DNA of 64,000 nucleotides from Cryptomeria japonica (lineage: Eukaryota > Streptophyta > Pinopsida > Cupressales > Cupressaceae), in assembly GCF_030272615.1 (NCBI RefSeq), contig NC_081410.1, forward strand, positions 569,553,152 through 569,617,151, written 5' to 3'. The notes under the pieces were generated by a model. The model made no database searches. It was not told the DNA's origin and saw only the letters and a program-made list of their open reading frames with translations. The translations under genes were made by a program, and so were the position numbers. Position 1 is the first letter of the stretch. Every line of letters starts with the position of its first letter. Shown here one piece after another: positions 44,861 through 55,384 of the stretch.

Positions 44861-46097
44861 TGTAGCGTCCTAAAATTGCGACACTTGCAATTTTGACTGC
44901 ATTTGGGTCTTCATGATGGCGACGCAACACTGAACCTGAATGGAGACCCCAAAACTTGCTCACGACACCAAAAACTGCATTTTTCTAGCACCCTGGCATG
45001 ATCCTCCTTGCACCCCGTTGTCCCGGGAGGTGGGACCAGAGCGCCCAGCGCCCTGGTCCTTCAGGACCAGGGCGCCCAGTGCCCTAGTCCCTGGCCCTAT
45101 TTTGGGCCCGGTCTCCTATGGGACTTCGGGCCTTTTTGTTTGCAAATTGGAAAATAACATTTCCTTGTCGGTCTAAGGTCGGGAAAATTAGTCTTTTAAC
45201 CCTAATTAGCAAGTATAAAAACTACTTTTCCTCTCCCATTTTGGAGGTCGGAAAGGAGGAAGGACATATGTGTACAAGACGTGGAAATGACATTCAAACA
45301 TTCAAGCATTCAAGCATTCCTTCAAGCAATTGATCATTCTAAGTCTCCATTCAAGGCTAAGTGTTGCATTCAAGACAAGGATTCAACCATTGAAGAGGAG
45401 ATCACATACTACAACATACAAACATACAACATACAACAACATCTATACCTTCGCATATAAGGATACAAACATCCTTACAACAAGGTATTAGTACTTGTTT
45501 TACATTACATTTACAGCATTTGCTCATTTCTTGGTTAATTCCAAAACCGGGGTTTGACCTAAGGGCAAACACCTAATCCCTAACCCCCCAATCGTCTTCG
45601 CTTTTTTGTGTGTAGGTTGCAGGTACGCAGCTGAAATTGAAGATCTAGAATCCTTGTGCAGAGACGAACAGATCCCCCTTCGTTTCGCGGATTTTTCGGA
45701 GGACTGTGTGCAGGCCGGGCACCATCGTCCCGTCAACTTTTGCTCAAATTTGCAGGACAACGCCGTCTCGACATTTTACTGCTAATTCCAGGTCCGCAGC
45801 TTCATATCATATTCCTATCTCTATTTATAAGTGAATCTTTCCTACTTTGCATGCATTCCTAGTTCAATCTTTCTATCTACATTCTTTACAAAAGAGGGTA
45901 TCCTTGCTATCACAACCCTTGAAACTCATTTAGAATCCAATCTTGCATTGCGTGGGATTGGATCTTGTGGGTTTCAACCCCTCTTTTGAATGTAAAGTCT
46001 CCCCTAAGTGAAAACCATCAACCCTAGTGACTCTCCCTTCTCTCTCCTCGGAGTTGGGGAGGGGAGAACGACTAGGGTTCGATTTTTCCGCTTTACA
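44861..46097 (+). repeat. Element G 3' LTR with doubled inverted repeat
   Basis: 1,237 bp. It is 31 bp longer than the 5' LTR because the GC-rich inverted repeat is present twice (45,033-45,059 and 45,064-45,090, arms ggaccagggcgc / gcgccctggtcc with small changes). Otherwise it differs by scattered substitutions. Ends ctttaca, then atttc. Confidence 0.95.
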
Positions 46098-46220
46098 ATT
46101 TCCAAAATAGTTTGATTACCGGTTGTTATTTCCAAGATATTACCTCTAGTTTGATTACCGATTGTTATTTCCAAAATAGTTTGATTACTGGTTGTTATTT
46201 CCAAGATATTACCTCTAGTA
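46098..46220 (-). repeat. Short in-frame tandem repeat in F next to G
   Basis: About three to four units of agtttgattaccggttgtta with ttccaagatattacctct follow the G insertion. Translated on the minus strand they read GNILEITTSNQT and ILEITIGNQT repeats. The corresponding place in H has one unit (TSNQTRGNTFHLNN), preceded by about 35 residues (QLVEKGFQLQFKNGKCKILN) that F lacks. So F has a deletion combined with a local expansion. Confidence 0.75.
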
Positions 46221-46945
46221 AACATTATCAGTATTGTGCTTACCATTAAAAGATATAGTTCCTTTTCCTCTGATCAAACAAGCTTTGTAATCTCCAAATC
46301 TTACTAGACCTCCATTGTATTCCTGAAAGGTTAAGAATTTACTCTTATCACCAGTCATATGTTGTGAACATCTGGAATCAATGATCCATTCATCCTTTTC
46401 TTCAATTTTAGCTATCAGGGCTTTCTCTACCGGTTGAACAGTAGGTGTCAGTTGATCTTCTATTATTGCAACAAAATCCCATCCATTGTCTTTCGATTCC
46501 TCGTAAGAATCATCAGTATCTCCTTCATCAGCATAGTAACATGATTTGTCTGTATTCTTCTTAAATCTGTATCTTTGATATTCAGGGTTAGGCTTATATG
46601 TTCTTTTAGCTTCTTCTTTCAATCTTGCATGTCTATTAGGACACCTAGATGCCATATGACCAATTTTATTGTAGTTAAAACATTTAAATAGTGTTTTACC
46701 TTCATACTTACTTCCAACTGAACCTTTAGGTATTTTCCTTGCAAATAGTGCTTCAAGCTCTTCAAGTTCTCCATTCCCTCTTCTGATTTCTTCAAGTTCT
46801 CTAGCATAGAGTGCTTTCCAATCAGATTTTTCAGATGATGATGATGATGCTGCAAATGATGAGGCTTTGAAAGCCGAATCTATCTTAATTGTAGCAATAA
46901 GACCAAATTACTCAAGTTCAAAATCTGAAAGTTTTCCTACCAAAA
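46215..46945 (-). pseudogene. gag: Element F gag C-terminus and protease (broken)
   Basis: On the minus strand: a Ser-rich linker with KSDWKALYARELEEIRRG, LEALFARKIPKG, a CCHC region near 46,650-46,690 (CFNYNKIGHMASRCP, second Cys changed), then the protease with EWIIDSRCSQHMTGDKSKFL. The catalytic triad is DSR, not DSG, so the enzyme is dead. The frame changes at about 46,640. Element H separates this piece from the Gag N-terminus at 53,696. Confidence 0.85.
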
Positions 46946-46950
46946 GTATA

Positions 46951-48015
46951 TGTTGGTATTTTGGATATGTTGATATGGTTTTGTCATTTATGTCAACACT
47001 TGTCAACACTTATCAGAACTTGGAGACTTTGGTTATGTTCACCGGCAAGACAGAGACTTATGCAAGTCACTGGTATTTGGTTCACTAACAGATTAAATTG
47101 TTCACCGACACTTGGAATGACTTGGGAACTACTTGCTTATGTCAAAGACATTATTCGATCACTTGGTTTTGGTGATTTGATTAACTGTTTATTCAGGTTT
47201 GCATATTTGTTGTTACCAGCAAATAGGTCCAGGATAAGCACCGACAGTCATATCTATTCTAGATCAGCATGGCCTGTTATGGAGATGATTTATTATTATT
47301 GTAAATGCATTGAGCCGACATCATGCATCAGATATTGATTTGTTTATAATTCATTTTATTTTAATATCTTTTAGTAAGCTGACCTATTCAATTGGTCTCA
47401 TGGTATGATATATATGTAAGATCTTATGTGTAAGATCAAATATAGATAGGATTGTGAATGTGAAAAGGATTGTAATAAAGTTTATGCGAAGATAAGCAGA
47501 GCTATACATGCAAACATCATTTGAAGGTTAAAGGAAGGATTTTGTAAAGGCAATCAGAACTATACCGGTACTAAATCCAGCATATGAAGATTCTATTTTA
47601 TGCAGTACATTATCATTGGATTTAACCATCCAATTGTAGTCAGTGTGACTCTCATTTTGTGATTGAGCAGTGAGCTCTAGGCAGCTAGCCTTTCTACATG
47701 TGCAAAATCCATATTGTAAACACATACTATCTGCAGTAGTATCATTTGATTGTGGGTAAGGCTTCCCACCATGGTTTTTCCCCTTATATGGTTTCCACAT
47801 ACAAACATTTGTGTTATGTGTTGTGGATGTTATTATCTTTTTGTTTCATGCATTAATCTTTACCGTTATTGCAATTAACTATTAAGATTGTCTACCAGCA
47901 TAAAGTTTGGTTTACCGGTATTAAGCATTAAGTTTTGGTTAAGTTAATTTTGGTTGAATTTATTGGACAACTGATTCACCCCCCCTCCCCTCTTAGTTGT
48001 CTCTGGGACCTAACA
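46951..48015 (+). repeat. Element H 5' LTR
   Basis: tgttggtattttggatatg to gggacctaaca. Same LTR type as F (complement of 54,314-55,379). Confidence 0.95.
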
Positions 48016-48017
48016 AT

Positions 48018-48029
48018 TGGTATCAAAGC
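48018..48029 (+). promoter_or_regulatory. Element H primer-binding site
   Basis: tggtatcaaagc, one base different from the standard initiator-Met site tggtatcagagc, two bases after the LTR. Confidence 0.9.
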
Positions 48030-48086
48030 CTAGTCCTCTTTTTGCAGAAGTTTAACAGCTTGAGGAGATCCAACATCTTCTAACTA

Positions 48087-49086
48087 TTTCAGGAAGGACA
48101 GTCTTAAACTTGATGGAACTAACTATGGCATATGAAAGATCAGGATGGAGACACACATGAATTGCTTTGGAAAGGATATATGGGAGGTTACAAAGAATGG
48201 TTATACTGCTCCTACTCTTGGTCAACCTAATCCACCAACCTTGGGAAAATATGAGGAAAATGATTGCAAAGCAAGAGAAGCACTTTTGAGCGCATTGTTA
48301 GATCAACAAGTCATGGGATTGTCAGATAAATCTACTTCTAAAGCTATTTGGGACAAACTAGAAACATTGAATGAAGGAGATTCCATAGTCAAAATTGCAA
48401 AACTTGAATGCTTCCAGGTCAAGTATGAAAGCCTAAAAATGGAAGAAGATGAAAGAATTTTTTCTTTTATGGAAAGAGTAAATGAAATTGTTCTAGGTAT
48501 ACAATGTTGTGGAGGAACCCTAAGTGAAGATGAGATTGTTTCTAAAGTTTTAAGAGCTTTGCCACTGGCATATAAAATGAAAGTTACTACTATAAATGAA
48601 TTAAGAACAATGCCTAATGCATCAATATCTAAAGACACTTTAGTTGGAAAACTTTCAGCTTTTGAGCTTGAGGAATTTGGTCCTGTTACTACTATCAAGA
48701 CAGATCTAGCTTTTAAGGCATCATCATCAACTACAACATCATCATCATCACATGATAAATCTGATTGGAAAGCCTTCTATGCAAGAGAACTTGAAGAAAG
48801 CGGGAGAGAAAATGAAGAACTTGAAGCACTAGAAGCACTATTTGCAAGGAAAATGCCTAAAGGTCCAATTGGAAGTAAGTATGAAGGTAAAGCACCCTTT
48901 AAATGTTTTAATTGTAATAAGATTGGTCATATGGTATCTAGATGTCCTGATAGACATGCAAGATTAAGAGAAGAAGCTAAAAGAACATATAAGCCTAACC
49001 TTGACTATCAAAAATACAAATTTAAGAAGAATAGAGACAAATCTTGTTATTATGTTGATGGAGGAGTTACTGATGATTTTGATTAG
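48087..49086 (+). pseudogene. gag: Element H gag
   Basis: Copia Gag, capsid and RNA-binding protein. The F copy begins MTTNYFRKDSPKLDGTNYG, but H reads catcttctaactatttcagg at this place, so the start codon is lost; the first remaining Met is at 48,145. The frame is then open for 313 residues: KAIWDKLETLNEGDSIVKI, MEEDERIFSFMERVNEIVLG, LSEDEIVSKVLRALPLAYKM, a Ser/Thr-rich linker, LEALEALFARKMPKG, and an intact CCHC knuckle CFNCNKIGHMVSRC at about 48,905. It ends at a TAG at 49,084, in an Asp-rich part that F reads through. Confidence 0.88.
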
Positions 49087-49394
49087 GATCCGACAGACAA
49101 TGGATGGGCTTTTGTTGCTATAAAAGAAGATCAACCAGCACCTACTATTCAACCGGTAGAGCAGGCCCTGGCAGCTAAAGTTGAAGATAAGGATGAATGA
49201 ATTATTGATTCAGGATGTTCACATCATATGACTAGTGATAAGAGTAAATTCTTAACCTTTCAGGATTACAATAGAGGTCTAGTAAGATTTGGAGATGGTA
49301 AAGCTTGTTTGATCAAAGGAAAAGGCACTATATCTTTTGATGGTAAGCACAATACTAATAATTTTTACTATGTTGAAGGTTTGATGCTAATCTT
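49087..49394 (+). pseudogene. Element H protease (broken)
   Basis: IIDSGCSHHMTSDKSKFLTF at about 49,200-49,260 is the retropepsin loop with an intact DSG. A TGA replaces the usual Trp just before it (DE-stop-II). RFGDGKACLIKGKGTISF follows, and a frame break occurs near 49,380. Confidence 0.85.
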
Positions 49395-50563
49395 TTGACT
49401 GTTGGCCAATTAGTTGAGAAAGGATTTCAGTTACAATTCAAGAATGGTAAATGCAAAATCTTAAACAGAACTGGTTTGGAAATTGCAACCAGTAATCAGA
49501 CTAGAGGTAATACCTTTCATTTGAACAACAATGAGAAAACATGTTTGATTTCACATATTGATGAAAGTTGGTTATGGCATAAAAGACTTTGTCATGTAAA
49601 TTTTGATTGCATTGTGAAAATCAGTACTACCAATGCAGTTAGAGATTTACCTAAGATTGTTAAACCTCACAATCCGGTATTTAAGGAATGTCAATTTGAA
49701 AAGCAAGTTAGAGCATCTTTCAAGAGAATTCTAGAGAAGTCTAACAATGTTCTTGATTTAACTCATACTGATTTATGTGGTCCAACAAGAACTAGAAGTA
49801 TACAAGGAGAGATATTTTATGCTAGTCATTGATGACTATTCTAGAATAAGTTGGGTTACTTCTCAAAGAAAAATCTGAAGCATTTGGGAAATTCAAACTA
49901 TTCAAGGTGATGGTAGAAAATGAAACTGGCAAGAAAATCAAATATTTGAGATCAGATCAAGGAGGTGAGTTCACATCTAAGGAATTTAATGCATTATGTG
50001 AAGTAAATAGGATTAGAAGATAGTTGTCAGCACCCCGAACAACCCAGCAGAATGGAGTTGTGGAAAGGAAAAATAGAACTATCTTGGATGCAGTCAGAAG
50101 TATGATATCAAAAGCAAATCTACCTCATATATACTGGAGAGAAGCAGTCAGTACAATTTTTTATACATTCAACAGAGTTCACATCAGAGGAGAAACCGGT
50201 AAGACCCCACATGAACTATGGTTTGGTAATACTCCTACTCTTAAATATTTCAAAATATTTGGAAGTAAATGTTATATTAGAAGAGATGAGTATATTGGCA
50301 AATTTGATCCTAGAAGTGATGGAGGAATATTTCTTGGTTATTCATCTAAGAGCAAGGCATATAGATGTTTTAACAAGAGATTGCAAAAAATTGTTGAGAG
50401 TGCGAATGTGAAAATTGGTGAACAATTTAGAGGAAATTCAAGGTACATAGACTTTGAACTAGCAATAGAGATAATCACAAATGAACCTATTGTGAATACA
50501 CCGGTACAAAATGGTGATCTAGTGACATCGGTATTATCTAGAGATTCAATAGTCACTGAATAA
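49395..50563 (+). pseudogene. pol: Element H pol: integrase
   Basis: Zinc-binding part HIDESWLWHKRLCHVNFD and FKECQFEKQ (first Cys of the pair changed to Phe), core Asp in LTHTDLCGPTRTRS (about 49,765), second Asp in LRSDQGGEFTSKEF (about 49,957), Glu in QNGVVERKNRTILDAVRSM (about 50,060). The C-terminal region has GGIFLGYSSKSKAYRCFNKR at about 50,325. Frame breaks at about 49,832 and 50,020; stop at 50,563. All three DDE residues remain. Confidence 0.9.
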
Positions 50564-52300
50564 CAACAAGTAAAAACACCCCGATATGCAAGATTGAATC
50601 ATTCTGAAGATCAGATAATTGGAAACAAATTTCAAGGAGTTATGACTAGAGGAAGATTGGTAAATGAGGAGTTATGTCTTATTTCTCAAATTGAACTTAC
50701 ATCAATTAATGAGGCATGTGAAGATAAATATTGGATTAAAGCAATGGAAGATGGATTGGAATAAATTGAAAGGAATAACACTTGGTCATTAGTTCCCCGG
50801 CCTAAAGACAAAAATGTAATTGGAACTAAATGGGTTTTTAGAAATAAACTTAATGAAGATGGCATGGTAATTAGAAACAAAGCAAGATTGGTGTGTAAGG
50901 GATATTCACAGAAAGAAGGAATTGATTACAATGAAACCTTTGCATTGGTAGCTAGAATTGAGGCAGTAAGACTTTTATTGGCTTTTGCAACACACAAGAA
51001 CTATAAAGTATATCAAATGGATGTTAAATCTGCATTTCTAAATGGAGATCTTGAAGAATAAGTTTACATTGAGCAACCTGATGGATTTTCTTTGATAGAT
51101 AACAAAGACATGGTTTGCAAGTTAAGGAAAGCTTTATATGGATTGAAACAAGCTCCTAGAGCCTGGTATGCAAGATTGGACAAATATCTTTTGAAGCTTG
51201 GTTACACAAAAGGTAATGTTGACAACAATCTATACTAAAAAGTGACTAATGATGACATCTTGGTTATTGAAGTTTTTGTTGATGATATAATCTTTGGAGG
51301 AGAAGATGGTTTGTGTAAAGACTTTTCTAACAAAATTCAGCAAGAATTTGAAATGTCTATGATTGGAGAGATAAAATTCTTTTTAGGATTGCAGATTTCA
51401 CAAACTGATAAAGATATATTCCTATGTCAATCTAAGTACTTGAAGGAATTACTAAAGAAATTTGGCATGGAAAATTGTAAACTGGTACACACACCTATGA
51501 CTACAAATGATAAATTATCTTTGAAGGATGAATCTACACTTGTTAATCCGACTAGATACAAATCTATGATAGGAGGTTTACTGTATTTGATACAAACAAG
51601 ACCTGATATTATGAATGCAGTATGTATTGTTTCAAGATTTCAGAGTAATCCTAAAGAAAATCATGAATCAACAGTGAAAAGGATTTTCTGGTACCTACAA
51701 GGCACTACAAATCTTGGTTTATGGTATCCTAGAGATGAAAATTTTGACTTATGTGCATACACAAATGCTAATTGGGTAGGAAATGTGGATGACAGAAAAA
51801 GAACCACTAGCGAAGCATTTTTTCTTAGCAGTAGACTAATTTCATGGTTGAGCAAGAAACGGAGTTGTACATGTCTATCAACAAGAGAATCAGAATATGT
51901 TGCAGCAGCAACTAACTGTACATAGGTATTATGGATCAAGAAAATGTTGAAGGACATAAAGGTAAATTGCAAAGGACCTATAACTATTTACTGTGAAAAT
52001 ACAACAACAATTGATATATCAAAGAACCCAGTACTTCACTCTAAAACTAAACATGTTTCTATCAAACCAAACTTTCTAAAGGAGAATGTTGAAGCAAAAG
52101 AAGTGAAAATGGTTTATGTGAATACTAAAGAGTAGATTACAGATATTTTTACAAAGCCTTTGCCTAAGGAAACATTTGAGTATCTTAGAGAGCAACTTGG
52201 AGTCCTACCCCCACTGGTAGAGACTTAGACAGTTGATGTTTATCATCAACCGATAGAATTAAGAGAGAAATCTTTTATTCTGGCTTTGATGAGGAGAGCT
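50564..52300 (+). pseudogene. pol: Element H pol: reverse transcriptase and RNase H
   Basis: [74 protein letters not shown], catalytic FVDD at 51,275-51,286 (VFVDDIIFGGEDGLCKD), IGGLLYLIQTRPDIMNAVCI. RNase H: STRESEYVAAATNCT, YCENTTTIDISKNPVLHS, FTKPLPKETFEYLREQLGV. Stops at about 50,762, 51,061, 51,238, 51,925 and 52,135 are single changes; the frame is otherwise kept for long runs. The ORF tail ends near 52,230. Confidence 0.92.
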
Positions 52301-52624
52301 ACTTCTCAAGGGGAGTAGTTGGTATATTGAATGAGTTGGTATTTTGTGGTAAGTTCTTTGAACTAATTGTATTTGGTTTTGTATTCCTTTGGCATTTGAT
52401 GTCAAAGGGGGAGAGATTGATATGGAAAAACACATGGATAACACATATTATTCTTAGGAGGGGGAGACTTTATCCTTTGGGGAGAGATTATTACTTTGGG
52501 GAGAGATATTATGTATTTTTTATTTTTGGATTAATGATCCCTTTGGGAGATTGTTGGTTTTTGGTTTTTTGGCACTTTGATGGTTTTTCCATCTTGTGTT
52601 GTCATCAATGCCAAAGGGGGAGAT
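52301..52624 (+). promoter_or_regulatory. Element H polypurine tract and upstream purine tracts
   Basis: The PPT proper is gccaaagggggagat, ending at 52,624. Upstream are ctcaaggggagtag (52,307), gtcaaagggggagag (52,401), aggagggggagac (52,456), tttggggagagatt (52,477) and a copy of the last at 52,495. Multiple PPT-like tracts are a published trait of Sirevirus-type copia elements; whether H belongs there needs an RT phylogeny. Confidence 0.8.
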
Positions 52625-53690
52625 TGTTGGTATTTTGGATATGTTGATATGGTCTTGTCATTGATGTCAACACTTGTCAACACTTATCAGCACTTGGAGA
52701 CTTTGGTTATGTTCACTGGCAAGACAAAGACTTATGCAAGTCACTGGTATTTGGTTCACCGACAGATTATATTGTTCTCCAGCACTTGGAATGACTTGGA
52801 AACTACTTGGTTATGTTGAAGACATTATTCGATCACTTGGTTTTGGCAATTTGATTAACCATTTATTCGGGTTTGCATATTTATTATTACCAGCAAATAG
52901 GTCTAGGATAAGCACTGAAAGTCATATCTATTCCAAATTAGCATGACATGTTATGGAGATGATTTATTATTATTGTAAATGCATTGAGTCGACATCATGC
53001 ATCAGATATTGATTTGTTTGTAATTGATTTTATTGTAATATCTTTTTGTAAGCCAACCTATTCAATTAGTCTTAGGGTATGGTATATATGTAAGATCTTA
53101 TTTGTAAGATCAAATATAGATGGGATTGTGAATGCGAAAAGGATTGCAATAAGGTTTATGCAAAGATAAGCAAAGCTATACATGCAGACATCATTTGAAG
53201 GTTAAAGGAAGGATTTTGTGAAGGCAATCAGAACTACACCAGTACTGAATCCAACATATGAAGATGCTATTTAATGTAGTACATTATCAGTGGATTTAAC
53301 CATCCAATTTTAGTCAGTGTGACTCTCATTTTGTGATAGAGTAGTGAGGTCTAGGCAGTTGGCCTTTCTGCATGTGTAGAATCCATAATCTAAACACATA
53401 CTATCTACAGTAGTATCATTTGATTGTGGGTAAGGCTTCCCACCATGGCTTTTCCCCTTATAGGGTTTCCATGTACAAACATTTGTGTTATGTGTTGTGG
53501 ATGTTATTATCTTTCTGTTTCATGTATTAATCTTTACCAGTATTGCAATTAACTGTTAAGACTGTCTACCGGCATAAAGTTTGGTTTACCGGTATTAAGC
53601 ATTAAGTTTTAGTTAAGTTAATTTTGGTTGAATTTATTGGACAGCTGATTCACCCCCCCCCCCCCTCTCAGTTGTCTTTGGGACCTAACA
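52625..53690 (+). repeat. Element H 3' LTR
   Basis: 1,066 bp, partner of 46,951-48,015, ending with gattcacccccccccccctctcag and gggacctaaca. The poly-C run is longer than in the 5' LTR. It stands head to head with the F 5' LTR (54,314-55,379, minus), 623 bp away. Confidence 0.95.
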
Positions 53691-53695
53691 GTATC

Positions 53696-54256
53696 TCTAG
53701 ATACTGATGTATTAGGCATTGTTCTCAATTCATTAATAACAGTTGCTTTCAGCTTGTATGTCGGTGGAAAAGCTCTTAAAACTTTTGAAACAGTTTCATC
53801 TTCACTTAAGGATCCTCCACAAAAATTTATACCCAGAACAATTTCATTAACTCTTTCCATAAATGCAGAAATCCTTTCATCTTCTTCCATTTTTAGATTT
53901 TCATATCTGACCCGGAAGCATTCCAATTTTACAATTTTGATAGTGTTATCACCTTCATTCAATGTCTCCAATTTATCCCAAATAGCTTTAGCAGTAGATT
54001 GGTCTGATAATCCCATGATTTACTAATTTGACAATGCGCTCAAAAGTGCTTCTCTTGCTTTGCAATCATTCTCCTAATCTTTAGCCAAGGTTGGTGGATT
54101 ATGATGACTTTGTGTAGGACCAACATAGCCATTCTTTGTAACATCCCATATGTCTTTTCCAATGCAATTCAGATGAGTCTCCATTCTGATCTTCCATATA
54201 CCATAGTTAGTTCCATCAAGCTTCGGACTATCCTTCCTAAAATAGTTAGTTGTCAT
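53696..54256 (-). pseudogene. gag: Element F gag N-terminus
   Basis: The ATG at 54,256 gives MTTNYFRKDSPKLDGTNYG. Further on are KAIWDKLETLNEGDNTIKIV, MEEDERISAFMERVNEIVLG and LSEDETVSKVLRAFPPTYKL, the same Gag as in H. A stop near 54,018-54,070 splits it and element H cuts it at 53,695. The remainder is at 46,945-46,215. Confidence 0.88.
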
Positions 54257-54300
54257 AGAATCTCCTCAAGCTGTTAAAATTCTGCAAAAAGAGGACTTAG

Positions 54301-54313
54301 CTCTGATATCAAT
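54301..54313 (-). promoter_or_regulatory. Element F primer-binding site
   Basis: The complement of gctctgatatcaat is ATTGATATCAGAGC, the initiator-Met site with one change (TGATATC for TGGTATC). Confidence 0.85.
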
Positions 54314-55379
54314 TGTTAGGAACTAGAGGCAACTGAGAGGGAGGGGGGGTGAATCAGTTGTCTATTAATTTCAACCAAAATTAGTGCATAATACCAGTAA
54401 ACCAAAATTTAATGTCGGTAGACAGTTTAGTAGTTAATAACAGTACCGGTAAAGTTTAATGCATGAAACAAAAAGACAAATAACATACACAACACATAAC
54501 ATGGTTATTTGTACGTGGAAACCCTGTAAGGGGAAAAAACATGGTGGCAAACCTTATCCACAATCAAATAATACTACTACAGATAGTATGTGTGTACAAA
54601 TGGGGTCTGCACATGTAGAAAGGGCAACTGCCTAGAGCTCACTACTCAATCACAAAATGGGAGTCACACTGACTATGATTGGATGGTTAAATCCAATGAT
54701 AATGTACTGCTCAAAATAGCATTTTCATATGCTGGGTTTAGTGCCGGTTAAACTCTGCTTGTCTTCCTCATACCTTCCTTTAATCTTCAAATGTTGTCTG
54801 CGTGTATAGCTCTACTTATGTTCGCATATACCTTATTACAATCCATTTCCACTCCTCTACTACTTCATAATCTCATAAATGAGATCTTACATATATACCA
54901 AAACCTAAGACCAATTGTGTAGGTTAGCTCATTAAGAATATTGCAATTAAATTAATTACAAATGAATCAATATGTGATGCATGATATCAGCTCAATGCAT
55001 TTACAATAATAACAAACAAATAAAACATCTCCATAACATGTCGTGCTGATTTGGAATAGATAATACTTATCAGTCCATAACCTAGACCTATTTGACGGTA
55101 ACAACAAATATGAAAACTTGATTGTACCAATAATAAAATCACCAAAACCAAGTGTCCAAACAATGTCTTCGACATAACCAAGTAATCTCCAAATGATAAC
55201 ACATCATCCTCAGTGCCAGTGAACAATATTTATACCTGTTGGTGAACCAGATATGGGTGACTATGCATAAGTCCCTGAACATGTTGGTGAACATAAACAA
55301 GAATCTCCAAGTGTTCTTAAGTGTTGACAAGTGTTGACATCAATGACAAAACCAATGCAACACATCCATAATACCAACA
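54314..55379 (-). repeat. Element F 5' LTR
   Basis: 1,066 bp; tg at 54,314 and ca at 55,379, followed by TSD ccatt. It preserves the site into which D inserted in the other LTR (about 54,845). Confidence 0.95.
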
Positions 55380-55384
55380 CCATT

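Larger units (their letters stand above)
38285..46097 (+). mobile_element. Element G: Gag-only, gypsy-type non-autonomous retrotransposon
   Basis: LTRs at 38,285-39,490 and 44,861-46,097 are very similar; the TSD atttc is exact (38,280-38,284; 46,098-46,102). Inside are a PBS unlike the copia one, a long leader, one intact 1,147-residue ORF with gypsy-type Gag and protease-like regions, a 3' untranslated part and a PPT. There is no RT, RNase H or integrase. It is inserted in F opposite to F's sense. The open ORF and the near-identical LTRs make it the youngest-looking element of the window. Confidence 0.95.
46951..53690 (+). mobile_element. Element H: full-length copia retrotransposon, same family as F, inserted in F gag
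   Basis: LTRs 46,951-48,015 and 52,625-53,690 (1,065 and 1,066 bp). The flanking gtata (46,946-46,950) and gtatc (53,691-53,695) are a TSD with one change; the uninterrupted F gag would read through aaaagtatctctagatac. Order: PBS, gag, protease, integrase, RT, RNase H, purine tracts, PPT. It lies in the opposite sense to F. A modest number of stops breaks the polyprotein. Confidence 0.95.
26136..55379 (-). mobile_element. Element F: copia retrotransposon inside K, host to D, G and H
   Basis: The TSD ccatt (26,131-26,135 and 55,380-55,384) is exact. In element sense: 5' LTR 55,379-54,314, PBS, gag N-terminus (54,256-53,696), [H], gag C-terminus and protease (46,945-46,215), [G], integrase, RT and RNase H (38,284-35,545), purine tracts, 3' LTR split by D (35,162-34,638 and 26,765-26,136). 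Taking out D, G and H leaves an ordinary Ty1/copia element of about 6.8 kb. Stops and decay are present throughout. F and H are the same family. Confidence 0.93.
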
